A stretch of DNA of 64,000 nt from DMER01 sp003451645 (GCA_031976175.1 DALYLR010000010.1:30661-94660), one strand, 5' to 3'; shown: positions 17,758 to 27,788, numbered from the stretch's first letter. Numbers and translations are program-made. The notes: generated by a model not told the origin, from the sequence alone.

Positions 17758-18784
17758 CGAATTTCCGCCTTTTCGCCAAGCGGCTCAGCGATGCGACCTC
17801 TCGCCGCCATTGGCGAATGGGCCTCGCCGGATAACCGCCATAGGCCTCTCCGCCAGGCAAAGAGTGGCTCACGCCCGCCTTCGCCGCAACTTGTGACTTG
17901 TGGCCAATTTGCATGTGATCCGCAACCCCCACTTTGCCGCCCAGCACCACTTGATCCCCAATCCGGGCGCTGCCCGAGATACCAACTTGAGAGGCAAAGA
18001 TGGAATACCGGCCCACACTCACATTGTGCGCGATCTGCACCAGATTATCGATCTTCGTCCCCTCGCCAATAACGGTGTCGCCAAGCGCACCGCGGTCGAT
18101 GCAGGAATTGGCGCCAATTTCGACATGGTCCTGAATGATGACACGTCCCAACTGCGGGACCTTGGTCAGCCCAGACGGTGAAGGCGTAAAGCCAAACCCA
18201 TCGCAGCCGACACGCGCGCCCGGCTTGATGGTCACGTGATCGCCGATCAGCGCACAAATAATGGTCGCAGAAGCGCCGATACGGCAATCCTGGCCGATAC
18301 GCACACCGCGGCCAAGCACAGCGTTGGGACCGATAACGCTACGCGCGCCGATCTCGACATCGGGGCCAATAAAGGCGCCAGGCATTACGCAGGCATCGGG
18401 CCCAAGCCTGGCGCTTTTGGATATTGCTGACAATTGGCCCCTGTCTCCAACGATCATGTTGGCGGCGTCTGGATAAAGCGCAGACGCAACAAGACAAAAA
18501 GCGAACTGAGGCATACGCGTGACGAGAGCAATCGTGCCATCCGGCACAGCCGGCCTGAGGGCCGCCGACACGAAGACAGCCCGCGCCTGCGTATTGGCAA
18601 GCGCTGCGCGATATGTAGGCCGCTCGCAATAAGAGAGGTGTTCTGCGCTAGCGGCATCAAGGCTCGCAACGTCTCGGACAACTTCTGCAAGCTGCACCGA
18701 GGGTGGAGCCTCACATGACGAGAGCCGTACGATCTCTTCGATCGTCAGCGGCCCTCGATACTCATAGAAGCGCGGATCAGCCAA
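17738..18784 (-). CDS. lpxD: UDP-3-O-(3-hydroxyacyl)glucosamine N-acyltransferase
   Basis: LpxD, 348 residues, adds the N-linked 3-hydroxyacyl chain in the third step of lipid A synthesis. A uridine-binding N-terminal domain (about 1-105) precedes a long hexapeptide-repeat beta-helix (GAFIGPDVEIGARSVIGPNAVLG and on, about 118-320). The catalytic histidine region IDNLVQIAHNVSVG is at about 245-258. It follows skp by 15 bases and overlaps fabZ. Family length is normal. Confidence 0.95.
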   Translation of the reverse strand: MADPRFYEYRGPLTIEEIVRLSSCEAPPSVQLAEVVRDVASLDAASAEHLSYCERPTYRAALANTQARAVFVSAALRPAVPDGTIALVTRMPQFAFCLVASALYPDAANMIVGDRGQLSAISKSARLGPDACVMPGAFIGPDVEIGARSVIGPNAVLGRGVRIGQDCRIGASATIICALIGDHVTIKPGARVGCDGFGFTPSPSGLTKVPQLGRVIIQDHVEIGANSCIDRGALGDTVIGEGTKIDNLVQIAHNVSVGRYSIFASQVGISGSARIGDQVVLGGKVGVADHMQIGHKSQVAAKAGVSHSLPGGEAYGGYPARPIRQWRREVASLSRLAKRRKFDDEREP

Positions 18785-18799
18785 TGCCCGCCTGCAAGC

Positions 18800-19510
18800 C
18801 TATTGGGCTGGCGCTGGGGCGGCGGGACGCGGTGCGGCCGGCGCAGCGGCTGGACGTGCGCCCGCAGGAGCTGCTGCGGCCGCAGGTGCTCCTTTCACTG
18901 GCGTCACGGTTACCTTTGGCAGACGCGAGTCGAGGCGCTGGATGGCCACTTGCGTTACATCAAGATCAACCGAACCCAGGACCACCATGCCGCGGTCAAG
19001 CAAAAGGTTTGCGCCACGCTCAACCATCATTTGCTCCAAGATAGGCCCAAGGGCCGCTTCCAATTGCTGACGGGCCTTGTTCATGCCGCCTTGGATCTCG
19101 CCTTGACGATCTTGGACCTTCTTTTGGAACGCCTGGCGGCGGCCCTCGAGTTCCTTGCGTTTGGCTTCACGCGCTTCCGGGGCCAAGAGCTGGAATTGCG
19201 CCTGCAGACCTTGAATATCGTCCTGCAGCTTCTTGTTCTCTGGGGCGTAGTCCGCCTCCATCTTCTTCGCCAAGCCTTCAACCTGCTTGAAGATGTCCTT
19301 ACCCACGGTCGAATTGCGGATGATCGCACTGCGATCCACAAACAAGATCACGGCAGGTCCAGCCTTCGCAGCGGGGGCAGCCGCAGCAGGCCGTGGTGCT
19401 GCAGCCGGCGCGGCAGGTGCCGCTGGTGCTTGGGCATGAGCAGCGTTCATCATAAATGCCGAGAGAAATACAGCGGCGGCAGAGGCCACCATGGCCTTTT
19501 TGATCTTCAT
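18800..19510 (-). CDS. skp: OmpH/Skp-family periplasmic chaperone
   Basis: A 236-residue OmpH/Skp protein that holds unfolded outer-membrane proteins on the way to BamA. From ATG 19510 the protein has an N-terminal signal peptide ending near AHA-Q (about residue 26), an Ala/Pro-rich stretch, the core start AVILFVDRSAIIRNS, and a coiled-coil arm rich in Lys, Glu and Gln (about 95-165). An Ala/Pro-rich tail closes it. The frame extends six codons upstream, but CGGAG precedes ATG 19510 at a fair distance. The Ala/Pro extensions at both ends are longer than in E. coli Skp. It follows bamA, its functional partner. Confidence 0.88.
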   Translation of the reverse strand: MKIKKAMVASAAAVFLSAFMMNAAHAQAPAAPAAPAAAPRPAAAAPAAKAGPAVILFVDRSAIIRNSTVGKDIFKQVEGLAKKMEADYAPENKKLQDDIQGLQAQFQLLAPEAREAKRKELEGRRQAFQKKVQDRQGEIQGGMNKARQQLEAALGPILEQMMVERGANLLLDRGMVVLGSVDLDVTQVAIQRLDSRLPKVTVTPVKGAPAAAAAPAGARPAAAPAAPRPAAPAPAQ

Positions 19511-19530
19511 AGGAATGCTCCGAGACAAGG

Positions 19531-21948
19531 TTAGAGTTTTGTACCTGCACTGAAACGGAAGGTTTCCGTCTCGTCATAGTCTTCATTCGCCAAGACATGG
19601 GAGAAATCAAGGCGGACAGGGCCAAAGGGCGAATTCCACGACACGCTGACGCCAACGGATGCCCGAAGTGACAGGTCGTCCTGGACACACGCCGTATTCA
19701 CGCCCGTACAATTGCCCACAGGCAAGTCGTCAATCAGACCGATCGTACCCACATCGGCAAAGATGCTCGTTTTGATCCCCAAATCTTCCGGCAAGAAGTT
19801 GGGAACGCTCAACTCCAGAGTACCAATCGCGAAGAGTTCGCCACCCTGGTAGCTGCGCGAATTGATTTCGCGCGGTCCCACGCCCGACGTTTTGAAGCCA
19901 CGGAACGAACCGCCACCCTTCAGGAACCGGTCGGTTGGCTCCAGGATGTCGTCACCCCAGGCCATGATGTGACCTGCCGCCAATGAGGTGGTGAGAACGA
20001 AATCATCACCCCAGATGCGCTGATACCAGTCACCATTCACTTCCGTCTTGAGGTAGTGCTTGTCACCCCCAAGACCCGCGAGGTCCTGGCTCACGCTGAA
20101 GCGATAGCCAGCCCGCGGTTCAATCGGATCGTCACGTTCGTCATAGATGAATGTGTAGCCCAAAACCGAGAACAAGACTTGCTGGCCGTCCGCGCGAATG
20201 TATGAACCCAGCACCGCATCGATGGTCGCGGCATCCGCAGGGTTAGAGAAGCTCAGAGTGGGTTGCCCTTGCGCCGTACGCGACGCGTTCACATTGGCCA
20301 GCAAACCATCAAGATCGTAATCATAGTTTTCCTGCCGCAACGAATAACGAAGACCGAGACGTCCAAACTCCGAAGTCGGGAAACCGAGGCGCAAACCGCC
20401 ACCGATCAAATCCGCTTCATAGAAGGACTCGTCGACCTGTGTGCGCGTGCTGTAGACGTCGACGCCCGCAGAGAGGTTCCGGTCGAGGAAATATGGCTCC
20501 GTAAAGCGCAGGTCAATTTGCTGACGCTCACCCGACACCTGCAATTGCAGCCGCAGGAATTGCCCCTTACCCAACAGGTTCTTCTCGGTCAGGGAGAATG
20601 AGCCCACAATACTGTCGGCCGAGGAGAAGCCCGCGCTCACCGACAACTCGCCTGTCGATTGCTCTTCCACTTCGACATTGAGGTTGGTCCGATCCGGCGC
20701 ACCGCCTGGTTCTTCGGTGATCTCAACCTTTTTGAAGAAGCCCAGCCCACGAATGCGTGAGCGCGAACGGTTCAACAAAACACGATTAAAAGCATCCCCT
20801 TCCGACAAGCGGATTTCCCGGCGGATTACCTTGTCGAGGGTGCGCGTGTTACCAACGATGTTGATGCGGTCAACATAAACCCGTGGGCCCTCTTCGATCT
20901 TGAACACCACATCAACGACGCGATCTTCGCGGTTGCGCTTCACCCGGGGACGGATGTCGACAAAGGCATAGCCCTTCTCGCCAGCGAGGATCGTCAGAGC
21001 ATCGATGCTCTTGTCGATCAGTTCAGCATTATAAGTCTCACCAGGCTCGATCTTGATGAGGCTCATCAAGCGGTCCTTGTCGATATCTTTGATGCTGCTC
21101 TCGATGTCGACCTTGCCGAAAGCGTACAGATCGCCTTCGTCCACCGTGAACGTGATGTAGAACCCGCTCCGGTCAGGCGCCAATTCAGCCACCGCAGACA
21201 CAACCCGGAAGTCAGCATAGCCATTCGCCAGATAGAAACGACGCAGCTGTTCGCGGTCAAAAGTCAGACGGTCGGGATCGTAATTATCATTAGACTGAAG
21301 AAAGTTCCACCAGGACGACTCAGCTGTCGCAATCTTGCTGCGCAAGGTTGCGTCCGAGAAATTCTTGTTACCGATAAAAATGATCCGGTCAACGCCGGTC
21401 GACGGCCCCTCATTAATCTCAAACACAAGATCAACGCGGTTCTGCGGCAGCTGAACGATCTTGGGCTCGACGGTGGCCGCAAAGCGGCCGCTGCGGCGGT
21501 ACAGCTCCAAGACCCGGGTCACGTCCTTTTGGACCGCGGCGCGTGTGAAGACCTTGCGAGGCTTCAGCTGGACCTCTTCGTCAAGATTCTTGTCGGTAAG
21601 CTTGTTATTGCCCTCAAAAGCAATCCGGTTGATGATTGGATTTTCAACAACCTTGACAATGATCACGCCGCCTTCCGGCAAAATTTGAACGTCGGAAAAA
21701 AGCCCCGTGTTGTGAAGCGTCTTGAGGGACAAATCGATCATCGCCGGATTGTACGGCTGGCCCACGCGCACGACCATATAGGACAGGATCGTCGCTTCCT
21801 CGATGCGCTGATTACCCTCTACGCTCAACCGCTGCGCGATCGGCCCGCGCGCCGGTTCTGCTTGAGCGAAAGCCATGCTGCCGGACAATTGCGGACTGAC
21901 AAGGGCGGCTATCGCAACAAGGCCAAGGATTAGCAAATTTTTCATCAT
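19531..21948 (-). CDS. bamA: Outer membrane protein assembly factor BamA
   Basis: BamA, about 805 residues, is the Omp85 barrel that inserts beta-barrel proteins into the outer membrane. A signal peptide (MMKNLLILGLVAIAALVSP) ends near AFAQ-A. Five POTRA domains follow over about 30-410, visible as repeats with IEGNQRI, FEGNNKL and FIGNKNF type strands. The C-terminal barrel carries GGSFRGF (the conserved VRGF-like motif) and FGPVRLDFS near the end, closing with FRFSAGTKL. An upstream in-frame ATG at 21990 would spoil the signal peptide, so 21948 is preferred. Confidence 0.95.
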   Translation of the reverse strand: MMKNLLILGLVAIAALVSPQLSGSMAFAQAEPARGPIAQRLSVEGNQRIEEATILSYMVVRVGQPYNPAMIDLSLKTLHNTGLFSDVQILPEGGVIIVKVVENPIINRIAFEGNNKLTDKNLDEEVQLKPRKVFTRAAVQKDVTRVLELYRRSGRFAATVEPKIVQLPQNRVDLVFEINEGPSTGVDRIIFIGNKNFSDATLRSKIATAESSWWNFLQSNDNYDPDRLTFDREQLRRFYLANGYADFRVVSAVAELAPDRSGFYITFTVDEGDLYAFGKVDIESSIKDIDKDRLMSLIKIEPGETYNAELIDKSIDALTILAGEKGYAFVDIRPRVKRNREDRVVDVVFKIEEGPRVYVDRINIVGNTRTLDKVIRREIRLSEGDAFNRVLLNRSRSRIRGLGFFKKVEITEEPGGAPDRTNLNVEVEEQSTGELSVSAGFSSADSIVGSFSLTEKNLLGKGQFLRLQLQVSGERQQIDLRFTEPYFLDRNLSAGVDVYSTRTQVDESFYEADLIGGGLRLGFPTSEFGRLGLRYSLRQENYDYDLDGLLANVNASRTAQGQPTLSFSNPADAATIDAVLGSYIRADGQQVLFSVLGYTFIYDERDDPIEPRAGYRFSVSQDLAGLGGDKHYLKTEVNGDWYQRIWGDDFVLTTSLAAGHIMAWGDDILEPTDRFLKGGGSFRGFKTSGVGPREINSRSYQGGELFAIGTLELSVPNFLPEDLGIKTSIFADVGTIGLIDDLPVGNCTGVNTACVQDDLSLRASVGVSVSWNSPFGPVRLDFSHVLANEDYDETETFRFSAGTKL

Positions 21949-22075
21949 TCTAACCTGTACTTGAGCCGCCAAGATCATCACCGCACGCATCGCTCAGCCG
22001 CCCCAATCTGGGACAACATTACCAACCTACCCGTCGCACAAGCAGATCGCAAGAGCGCCGTGAATTGATTCTTTC

Positions 22076-23494
22076 CTAGAACACCATCTTAACGATGTCG
22101 TTCCAAGTCGCAACCACCATGAGCCCCAAAACAAACGCCAGGCCAATCTGAAATCCAACCTGTTGCGCCGTCTCCCCCAACGGTTTCCCGCGAATACTCT
22201 CTATCGCATAATACAAAAGGTGGCCTCCGTCGAGGACCGGAATGGGCAAAAGGTTGAGAAGACCGATGCTCACTGACAACACGGCGATGAGGTGTATCAA
22301 GTATAGCACGCCTGACTGGGCGGCTTCGGAGGACACCTTGGCTATGCCGATGGGTCCGGACAGCTGGCGCACATCGCCAGTCCCGGTCACCAGCTGGCCG
22401 AAGAACTCCCCAATCTTGTAGATAATGAAGCCAACATCGGACACACCCTTACTCAATGCGCTAGCGGGATCGTGGTAGACGGTCTCAATCTGCACGCGAG
22501 AGTTGGGCTGGGTTGGGTCGCTCATGATACCGATCTGAAAGACAGTTCCACCAGCGCCATCAGGTTTTGCCTCGGGCGTAAGCGTAAAGGACACGGCCTG
22601 GCCATTACGGTCTACCCTCATCGACAGAGCTTTTCCGCCACTGGCCCGCACGAGCCCCACCACCTCCGAGAATGTCGTGACGGGCGTCCCCGATACCTCT
22701 GTTATGAGGTCATCCAAAGCAATCCCAGCCTTTTGCGCGGCGCCGCCGGCGGTCAGGCCTGTGACGACCGGCGGCAAGAAGGGTTGAATGCCAATGAGCG
22801 GCACCGCCACCTTTCCGCCCTGACCATCATCCTGATCCTCCAACCGGGGGGTCACGGTGATGGTGAAGACCTCCTCCGCCCGCTCGACCTTTAGCGTCAT
22901 TGGCGTTGCAGTGCTGAGGCTCTCGGCCTTGCGAAACTCCAGGAAAGACCGGATGCTTTGACCGTTGACTGCAAGGATGAGGTCACCAGGCCGCAAGCCG
23001 GACGCGGCAGCTGGACTGCCTTCGGCGACCGTCCCAATTTTTGGTGGATACACTTTCTCGCCTGCGAAGATGTTCAAGCCTGCGAACACCGCGATGGCCA
23101 GCACAAAGTTGGCAAGCGGACCTGCGGCCGTAATGAACGCCTTTTGGTATAAGGGCTTGTGATGAAAAGATTGAGCGCGATCGGCAGGGGTCGCTTTGTC
23201 CAGAACCTCTTCGTCAACCCTAGAGGTCGATACATCCGCATCACCCCAAAATTTCACATACCCGCCCAAGGGCAGCGCCGCCACCCGCCAGCGGGTTCCA
23301 TGCCGGTCAACCCATCCAAACAACTCAGGTCCAAAGCCAATTGAAAAGGCATCGATCCGCACATTGCACAGCCTGCCAGCCCAAAAATGCCCCTGTTCGT
23401 GGATGAAGACGACAACCGACAGGACAACGATGAACGGCACGACATACCAAAATCCAGAAATGGCGAAATCACTCAACGCGGTCAAAACGTCCAT
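22076..23494 (-). CDS. rseP: Site-2 intramembrane metalloprotease RseP
   Basis: RseP, 472 residues, is a site-2 zinc protease that cleaves transmembrane segments such as anti-sigma factors and leftover signal peptides. The zinc motif HEQGH (HExxH) is in the first helix, near residue 33. Two PDZ regions are in the middle (GSPAAASGLRPGDLILAVNG and GGAAQKAGIALDDLITEVSG). The second active-site motif LLPIPVLDGGHLLYY lies near residue 420 with the third zinc ligand Asp. The family place between dxr and bamA is conserved. The GHFW continuation is a little unusual, but the catalytic residues are intact. Confidence 0.95.
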   Translation of the reverse strand: MDVLTALSDFAISGFWYVVPFIVVLSVVVFIHEQGHFWAGRLCNVRIDAFSIGFGPELFGWVDRHGTRWRVAALPLGGYVKFWGDADVSTSRVDEEVLDKATPADRAQSFHHKPLYQKAFITAAGPLANFVLAIAVFAGLNIFAGEKVYPPKIGTVAEGSPAAASGLRPGDLILAVNGQSIRSFLEFRKAESLSTATPMTLKVERAEEVFTITVTPRLEDQDDGQGGKVAVPLIGIQPFLPPVVTGLTAGGAAQKAGIALDDLITEVSGTPVTTFSEVVGLVRASGGKALSMRVDRNGQAVSFTLTPEAKPDGAGGTVFQIGIMSDPTQPNSRVQIETVYHDPASALSKGVSDVGFIIYKIGEFFGQLVTGTGDVRQLSGPIGIAKVSSEAAQSGVLYLIHLIAVLSVSIGLLNLLPIPVLDGGHLLYYAIESIRGKPLGETAQQVGFQIGLAFVLGLMVVATWNDIVKMVF

Positions 23495-23523
23495 CGAAAG
23501 TTCCCTTCGGAAAACCTGGAGAT

Positions 23524-24741
23524 CTAGTGGATATGCGAGATAGGCGTGCTGGATTGTGCGATGGCGGAGCGGGCGGCGTGGCGGGCTTCAAGGTCCAATG
23601 CAAGAATTGCCGCCAAATCAAGGTGGTCAGATTGGGCCATGTGTGGAAAGCCATTCAAAACCCGCTCGCAAACCTCAGCAACACCCAAGAATGGCAGTTG
23701 GCCATTTAAGAATGCCTCCACAGCCACCTCGTTGGCCGCGTTTAAGATGGTAGGGTAACCGCCGCCTTGTCGAAGGCAAGCTTGCGCTAGCGCCAAGGCT
23801 GGAAACCGGCTCAAATCCGGCGCCTCAAAGGTCAAGCTCCCGATTTGTGCAAGGTTCAACTTCGGCGCGCGCCATCGCAGCCGCTCGGGATAGGCCAAAA
23901 CATGCGCGATCGGCAGGCGCATATCCGCGGCACCCATCTGTGCGTGGATTGATCCGTCGACAAATTCTATTAAAGCATGTACCAGCGACTGACGGTGAAT
24001 GACAACACCGAGTTGCTCATGCGTCAGAGCGAACAAGTGGGCGGCTTCGATCAGTTCCAAGCCCTTGTTCATCAACGTTGCGGAGTCCACGGAAATCTTG
24101 GCGCCCATCGCCCAGTTTGGGTGGGCGCATGCCTCCTTGATGGTTGCACACGCCATTCGGCGCAGATCCCAATCGCGGAATGGGCCGCCAGATGCTGTGA
24201 GAGTGACCGTTGCGACCTCGCTGTTAGCGGGTCCGTCCAGGATTTGAAAAACGGCATTATGCTCGGAATCGACCGGCAGAATGGTGGCGCCACTTGCCCG
24301 CGCCTGCGCCATGAAGGCATGGCCCGCCGTCACGAGGCATTCCTTGTTTGCCAAGGCGATCGCCGCGCCGCGCCGCACGGCTGTCAAGGCTGGTTCAAGG
24401 CCTGCGGTCCCTACTATGGCCGCCATGACCAGGTCACTCGGCATCGCTGCTGCTTCATTTATAGCTTGCAGTCCCGCGGAGGTTGTGATGCCCGTACCAG
24501 CGAGGCGCTCGCGCAACTCTCCTAGCGCACCCTCATCTGCGATCGCGGCGTGATGTGCTTTCAGGCGGCGCGCCTGCTCGGCCAAGCCTCGGGCGTTACG
24601 CAACGCCGTTACCGCCACCACGTCAAAGCGTCCAGGCTCTGTCGCGTTGGCTTCCATAATCAGGTTGGCCGTCGATGTGCCAACCGATCCTGTCGCCCCA
24701 AGGATTGTCACCGTCCTCAGTTTGCTGGCTGGCGCCATCAT
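23524..24741 (-). CDS. dxr: 1-deoxy-D-xylulose 5-phosphate reductoisomerase
   Basis: Dxr (IspC), 405 residues, converts 1-deoxyxylulose 5-phosphate to methylerythritol 4-phosphate, the committed step of the non-mevalonate isoprenoid route. The NADPH-binding ILGATGSVGTSTANL opens the protein; LANKECLVTAG, ILPVDSEHNAVFQ, LTASGGPFR and KISVDSATLMNKGLE follow. The frame is open far upstream inside cdsA, but the start is set at ATG 24741, which overlaps the cdsA stop as TGATG, with a second ATG directly after it. The isoprenoid product feeds UppS encoded two genes upstream. Confidence 0.95.
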   Translation of the reverse strand: MMAPASKLRTVTILGATGSVGTSTANLIMEANATEPGRFDVVAVTALRNARGLAEQARRLKAHHAAIADEGALGELRERLAGTGITTSAGLQAINEAAAMPSDLVMAAIVGTAGLEPALTAVRRGAAIALANKECLVTAGHAFMAQARASGATILPVDSEHNAVFQILDGPANSEVATVTLTASGGPFRDWDLRRMACATIKEACAHPNWAMGAKISVDSATLMNKGLELIEAAHLFALTHEQLGVVIHRQSLVHALIEFVDGSIHAQMGAADMRLPIAHVLAYPERLRWRAPKLNLAQIGSLTFEAPDLSRFPALALAQACLRQGGGYPTILNAANEVAVEAFLNGQLPFLGVAEVCERVLNGFPHMAQSDHLDLAAILALDLEARHAARSAIAQSSTPISHIH

Positions 24742-25562
24742 CAACCCCACAAGAGCGGGCTCTCCCCGCTCATTCCCGTTAGAAGCGCAACCAGCAACGT
24801 AGCAGCAATCATACCATCCAGGCGGTCTAAAACACCGCCATGACCGGGAATGAGGCCGGAGGTGTGCTTGACCCCAAAATAGCGCTTGATCAGCGACTCG
24901 CCTAGATCGCCCAGCTCGGTCACGATTGCTACGAGAAAGCCAATCAAGGCCGCGAGTGTTGGCATAGGCGCACCGATGAGCCAGCTGACCGCGCCGGCCG
25001 CCACGGTGCCCGCGGCAAGCCCTCCCGAAAAGCCGGACCAAGTCTTATTTGGAGAAATGGATGGCGCGAGTTTGGGCCCGCCGATCGCGCGCCCCACCGC
25101 ATAGGCGGCGCTGTCCGCAGACCAAACGATCGCACAAAGCCAAACAACCGTTTGCAAGCCAACGCCAGGCTGGTCTCTTAGCCAGATCAGTGCGAAACAG
25201 GGCGCCAGCACATAGAGCGCACCAAATACGGGCCATGGTACCCTCAGTCCCATCGCGCGTGCGGCAACACTGGCAGTCAGCGCCGTTGCCAGGGCGGCTG
25301 TCACGCTCAAGTCCGGCCTGCCAAGGCTCAAAGCCGCGACGCCGCAGGCCAGACCTATTGAGGATATCCAGAAATGCCAATTCGGCGCGCGCCCATGTGC
25401 GAGCCTAGCCCATTCAAACGCCATCGCAATGCCAATCAAGAATGTAAAGAGCGCGAAGGGGATCGACCCAAACCAAATGGCACCAAGCGCCACAGGGATC
25501 ATGACTGCCGCTGAAATCAGCCGCAGTCTTATGGTTCGGATGGGTTCTTGCGCGATGCTCAC
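24741..25562 (-). CDS. cdsA: Phosphatidate cytidylyltransferase
   Basis: CdsA, 273 residues, makes CDP-diacylglycerol from phosphatidate and CTP at the inner membrane, the branch point for all phospholipids. About eight hydrophobic helices are visible. The family signature is near the C-terminus: SDSAAYAVGRAIGGPKLAPSISPNKTWSG and the later GDLGESLIKRYFGVKHTSGLIPGHGGVLDRLD. It overlaps uppS by four bases upstream and dxr by one base downstream, so translation is coupled through all three. Confidence 0.95.
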   Translation of the reverse strand: MSIAQEPIRTIRLRLISAAVMIPVALGAIWFGSIPFALFTFLIGIAMAFEWARLAHGRAPNWHFWISSIGLACGVAALSLGRPDLSVTAALATALTASVAARAMGLRVPWPVFGALYVLAPCFALIWLRDQPGVGLQTVVWLCAIVWSADSAAYAVGRAIGGPKLAPSISPNKTWSGFSGGLAAGTVAAGAVSWLIGAPMPTLAALIGFLVAIVTELGDLGESLIKRYFGVKHTSGLIPGHGGVLDRLDGMIAATLLVALLTGMSGESPLLWG

Positions 25563-26311
25563 CCCTCCCGCGCCGCATTCAGTCCGCCAAAGCGGCGCGT
25601 CCGTCGCTTGAATTCTGAGATGGCATCGCTAAGGTCGGCAGCACTGAAATCAGGCCAAAACTTATCGACAAAGACCAATTCAGCATAAGCAGTCTGCCAC
25701 AATAGGAAATTGGACAAACGCTTCTCACCGCTGGTCCTAATGACAAGATCAGGGTCAGGCAGCCCATCCGTCGCCAGATACCGCGCAAATAACGGTACCG
25801 ATAACGCTTGAGGATCAAGACGGCCGGCAAGCACATCCATGGCTATGCGTCGTGACGCTTCCACGATTTCATTCTGACCACCATAGTTAAAGGCGATGGT
25901 CAGCTTCAAGTTCGGGTTCCCCCGTGTCGTGGTCTCCGTCGCCTCAATGAGCTGAATGATCTCCGGATCAAGCCCATGGCGAGTGCCAATGATACGCACC
26001 TCGACCCCATTATGATGAAGCTCAGCCAGATCGGCCTTGATATACTCCTTCAAGAGTCCCATCAAATCACTCACCTCCGAGGCCGGGCGCTTCCAGTTTT
26101 CGGAGGAGAAGCTATAGAGGGTCGCGCATGGAACCCGCGCATCTCCTAGCGCACGAACGCAATTGCGCACAGCTTGCACGCCAGCCCTGTGGCCCATCAC
26201 GCGCGGCAATCCCCGCGCTTTGGCCCACCGTCCATTTCCGTCCATGATGATCGCGATATGCTGGGGGCCATCCGCAGAAGGCTCAAGCGCAGTTTGTGCA
26301 GAGCGATGCAT
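25559..26311 (-). CDS. uppS: Undecaprenyl diphosphate synthase
   Basis: UppS, 250 residues, adds eight isopentenyl units to farnesyl diphosphate in cis to make the lipid carrier for peptidoglycan and O-antigen. The catalytic loop IIMDGNGRWAKARGLPR with its Asp is at about 21-38, followed by GHRAGVQAVR, the FSSENWKRP segment and, near the end, RTSGEKRLSNFLLWQTAYAE. It lies 78 bases after frr and overlaps cdsA by four bases. Confidence 0.96.
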   Translation of the reverse strand: MHRSAQTALEPSADGPQHIAIIMDGNGRWAKARGLPRVMGHRAGVQAVRNCVRALGDARVPCATLYSFSSENWKRPASEVSDLMGLLKEYIKADLAELHHNGVEVRIIGTRHGLDPEIIQLIEATETTTRGNPNLKLTIAFNYGGQNEIVEASRRIAMDVLAGRLDPQALSVPLFARYLATDGLPDPDLVIRTSGEKRLSNFLLWQTAYAELVFVDKFWPDFSAADLSDAISEFKRRTRRFGGLNAAREG

Positions 26312-26389
26312 CTTCTTTGCCCTTGAGCGGTAGCCAGTAAAATCGGGCAGCCTGGCTTCGACACCAGACTACCCCGCGCGATGACGCCA

Positions 26390-26965
26390 CTAAATCTGCA
26401 TAATCTCTTTGTCTTTAGCAGCAAGCGCTGCGTCAATGTCCTTAATGGTCTGGTCGGTCAGGTCTTGTACCTTTTCTTCTTGGGTCTTGCGCTCGTCCTC
26501 GCCCAGATGATGGTCCTTTTCCAGCCGCTTCAAGAGGTCCATGGCATCACGCCGGACATTGCGGACCGCCACTTTGGCGCTTTCCGCATATTTATGCGCG
26601 ATTTTTGTGAGCTCTTTGCGACGCTCTTCAGTCAATTGAGGAATGGGAATTCTGATCAAGGTGCCGTCGGCTTGCGGATTGAGGCCGAGCCCGGCGGAGC
26701 GAATTGCCTTATCAACGGCAGAGACCATCGCGCGGTCCCAGACCTGCACACTGATCATGCGCGGCTCGGGCACGTTGATGGTTCCGACTTGGGTGATGGG
26801 CATCTGGCTGCCATAGGCTTCAACAACCACAGGTTCGAGCAAGCTCGCGCTGGCCCGGCCTGTGCGAAGGCCGGTAAATTCATGTTTCAGCGTGGTGACC
26901 GCCCCGGCCATGCGCTTCTTGACGTCGTCGAGATCTAAATTCGTGGGGCCCTTTGCTTGTGCCAT
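26390..26965 (-). CDS. frr: Ribosome recycling factor
   Basis: Frr, 191 residues, splits post-termination ribosomes together with EF-G. The three-helix bundle and inserted domain are recognisable: FTGLRTGRASASLLEPVVVEAYGS, the VQVWDRAMVSAVDKAIRSAGLGLNPQ segment, IRIPIPQLTEERRKEL, and VRNVRRDAMDLLKRLEKD. It follows pyrH by 74 bases, the standard order rpsB-tsf-pyrH-frr. Confidence 0.97.
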   Translation of the reverse strand: MAQAKGPTNLDLDDVKKRMAGAVTTLKHEFTGLRTGRASASLLEPVVVEAYGSQMPITQVGTINVPEPRMISVQVWDRAMVSAVDKAIRSAGLGLNPQADGTLIRIPIPQLTEERRKELTKIAHKYAESAKVAVRNVRRDAMDLLKRLEKDHHLGEDERKTQEEKVQDLTDQTIKDIDAALAAKDKEIMQI

Positions 26966-27039
26966 TATCGCCTCCCGGAATTCACTGCCGGCGTAAAGGG
27001 CAGCCAGTCTGCCAGCTTATCCAGCAACCGCAATGTGCT

Positions 27040-27759
27040 TCAGTCTTTGACAATTGTGCAAGGCCCGTTGCCTTGGAGGACGCGCACCAAATTCATCCGT
27101 TCATGGATGTTGAACACCACGATCGGGATTTTGTTCTCGCGGCTCAAAGAGATTGCCGACGCGTCCATCACCTTAAGGTCACGTTGAAGCACATCCATGT
27201 AAGTCAGCGTTTCAAAGCGCGTCGCGGACTTGTCCTTTTTCGGGTCCGCCGTATAGATGCCGTCGACTTGCGTCCCCTTGAGCAGCGCGTTGCAGTTCAT
27301 TTCCGCGGCCCGCAGTGCCGCACCAGTGTCAGTCGAGAAAAACGGATTCCCTGTACCCGCGGCAAAGATGACCACCCGCCCCTTTTCCATGTGCCGGATC
27401 GCGCGGCGCCGGATATAGGGCTCGCAGACCGTCATCATGGGTATCGCCGATAAGACGCGCGTGTGCACGCCAAGCTTCTCCAGCGCATTTTGCATTGCCA
27501 ACGCGTTCATCACGGTCGCAAGCATGCCCATATAGTCGGCGCTCGCCCTCTCCATGCCCGCTGCAGCACCTGCGATGCCGCGAAAGATGTTGCCGCCGCC
27601 TGTTACTAGGCAGAGCTGGGCCCCAATATTGATCGCCTCCTTGATTTCCCCGGCAATTCGCGTCACGGCGGCCAGGTTAATCCCATAGGCATCGTCCCCC
27701 ATAAGCGCCTCGCCCGACACCTTGAGAAGAACTCTTTGGAAGCGGGGCGGAGAGGACAT
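27040..27759 (-). CDS. pyrH: Uridylate kinase
   Basis: PyrH, 239 residues, phosphorylates UMP to UDP; bacterial PyrH is a hexamer unrelated to eukaryotic UMP kinase and controlled by GTP and UTP. It shows the amino acid kinase fold: VLLKVSGEALMG at 10-21, LVTGGGNIFRG, the DYMGMLATVMNALAMQNALE segment, and ADPKKDKSATRFETLTYMDVL. It is 29 bases after tsf. Confidence 0.97.
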   Translation of the reverse strand: MSSPPRFQRVLLKVSGEALMGDDAYGINLAAVTRIAGEIKEAINIGAQLCLVTGGGNIFRGIAGAAAGMERASADYMGMLATVMNALAMQNALEKLGVHTRVLSAIPMMTVCEPYIRRRAIRHMEKGRVVIFAAGTGNPFFSTDTGAALRAAEMNCNALLKGTQVDGIYTADPKKDKSATRFETLTYMDVLQRDLKVMDASAISLSRENKIPIVVFNIHERMNLVRVLQGNGPCTIVKD

Positions 27760-27788
27760 GGCGCTGAGAACTCTGTTGACAGGACGAA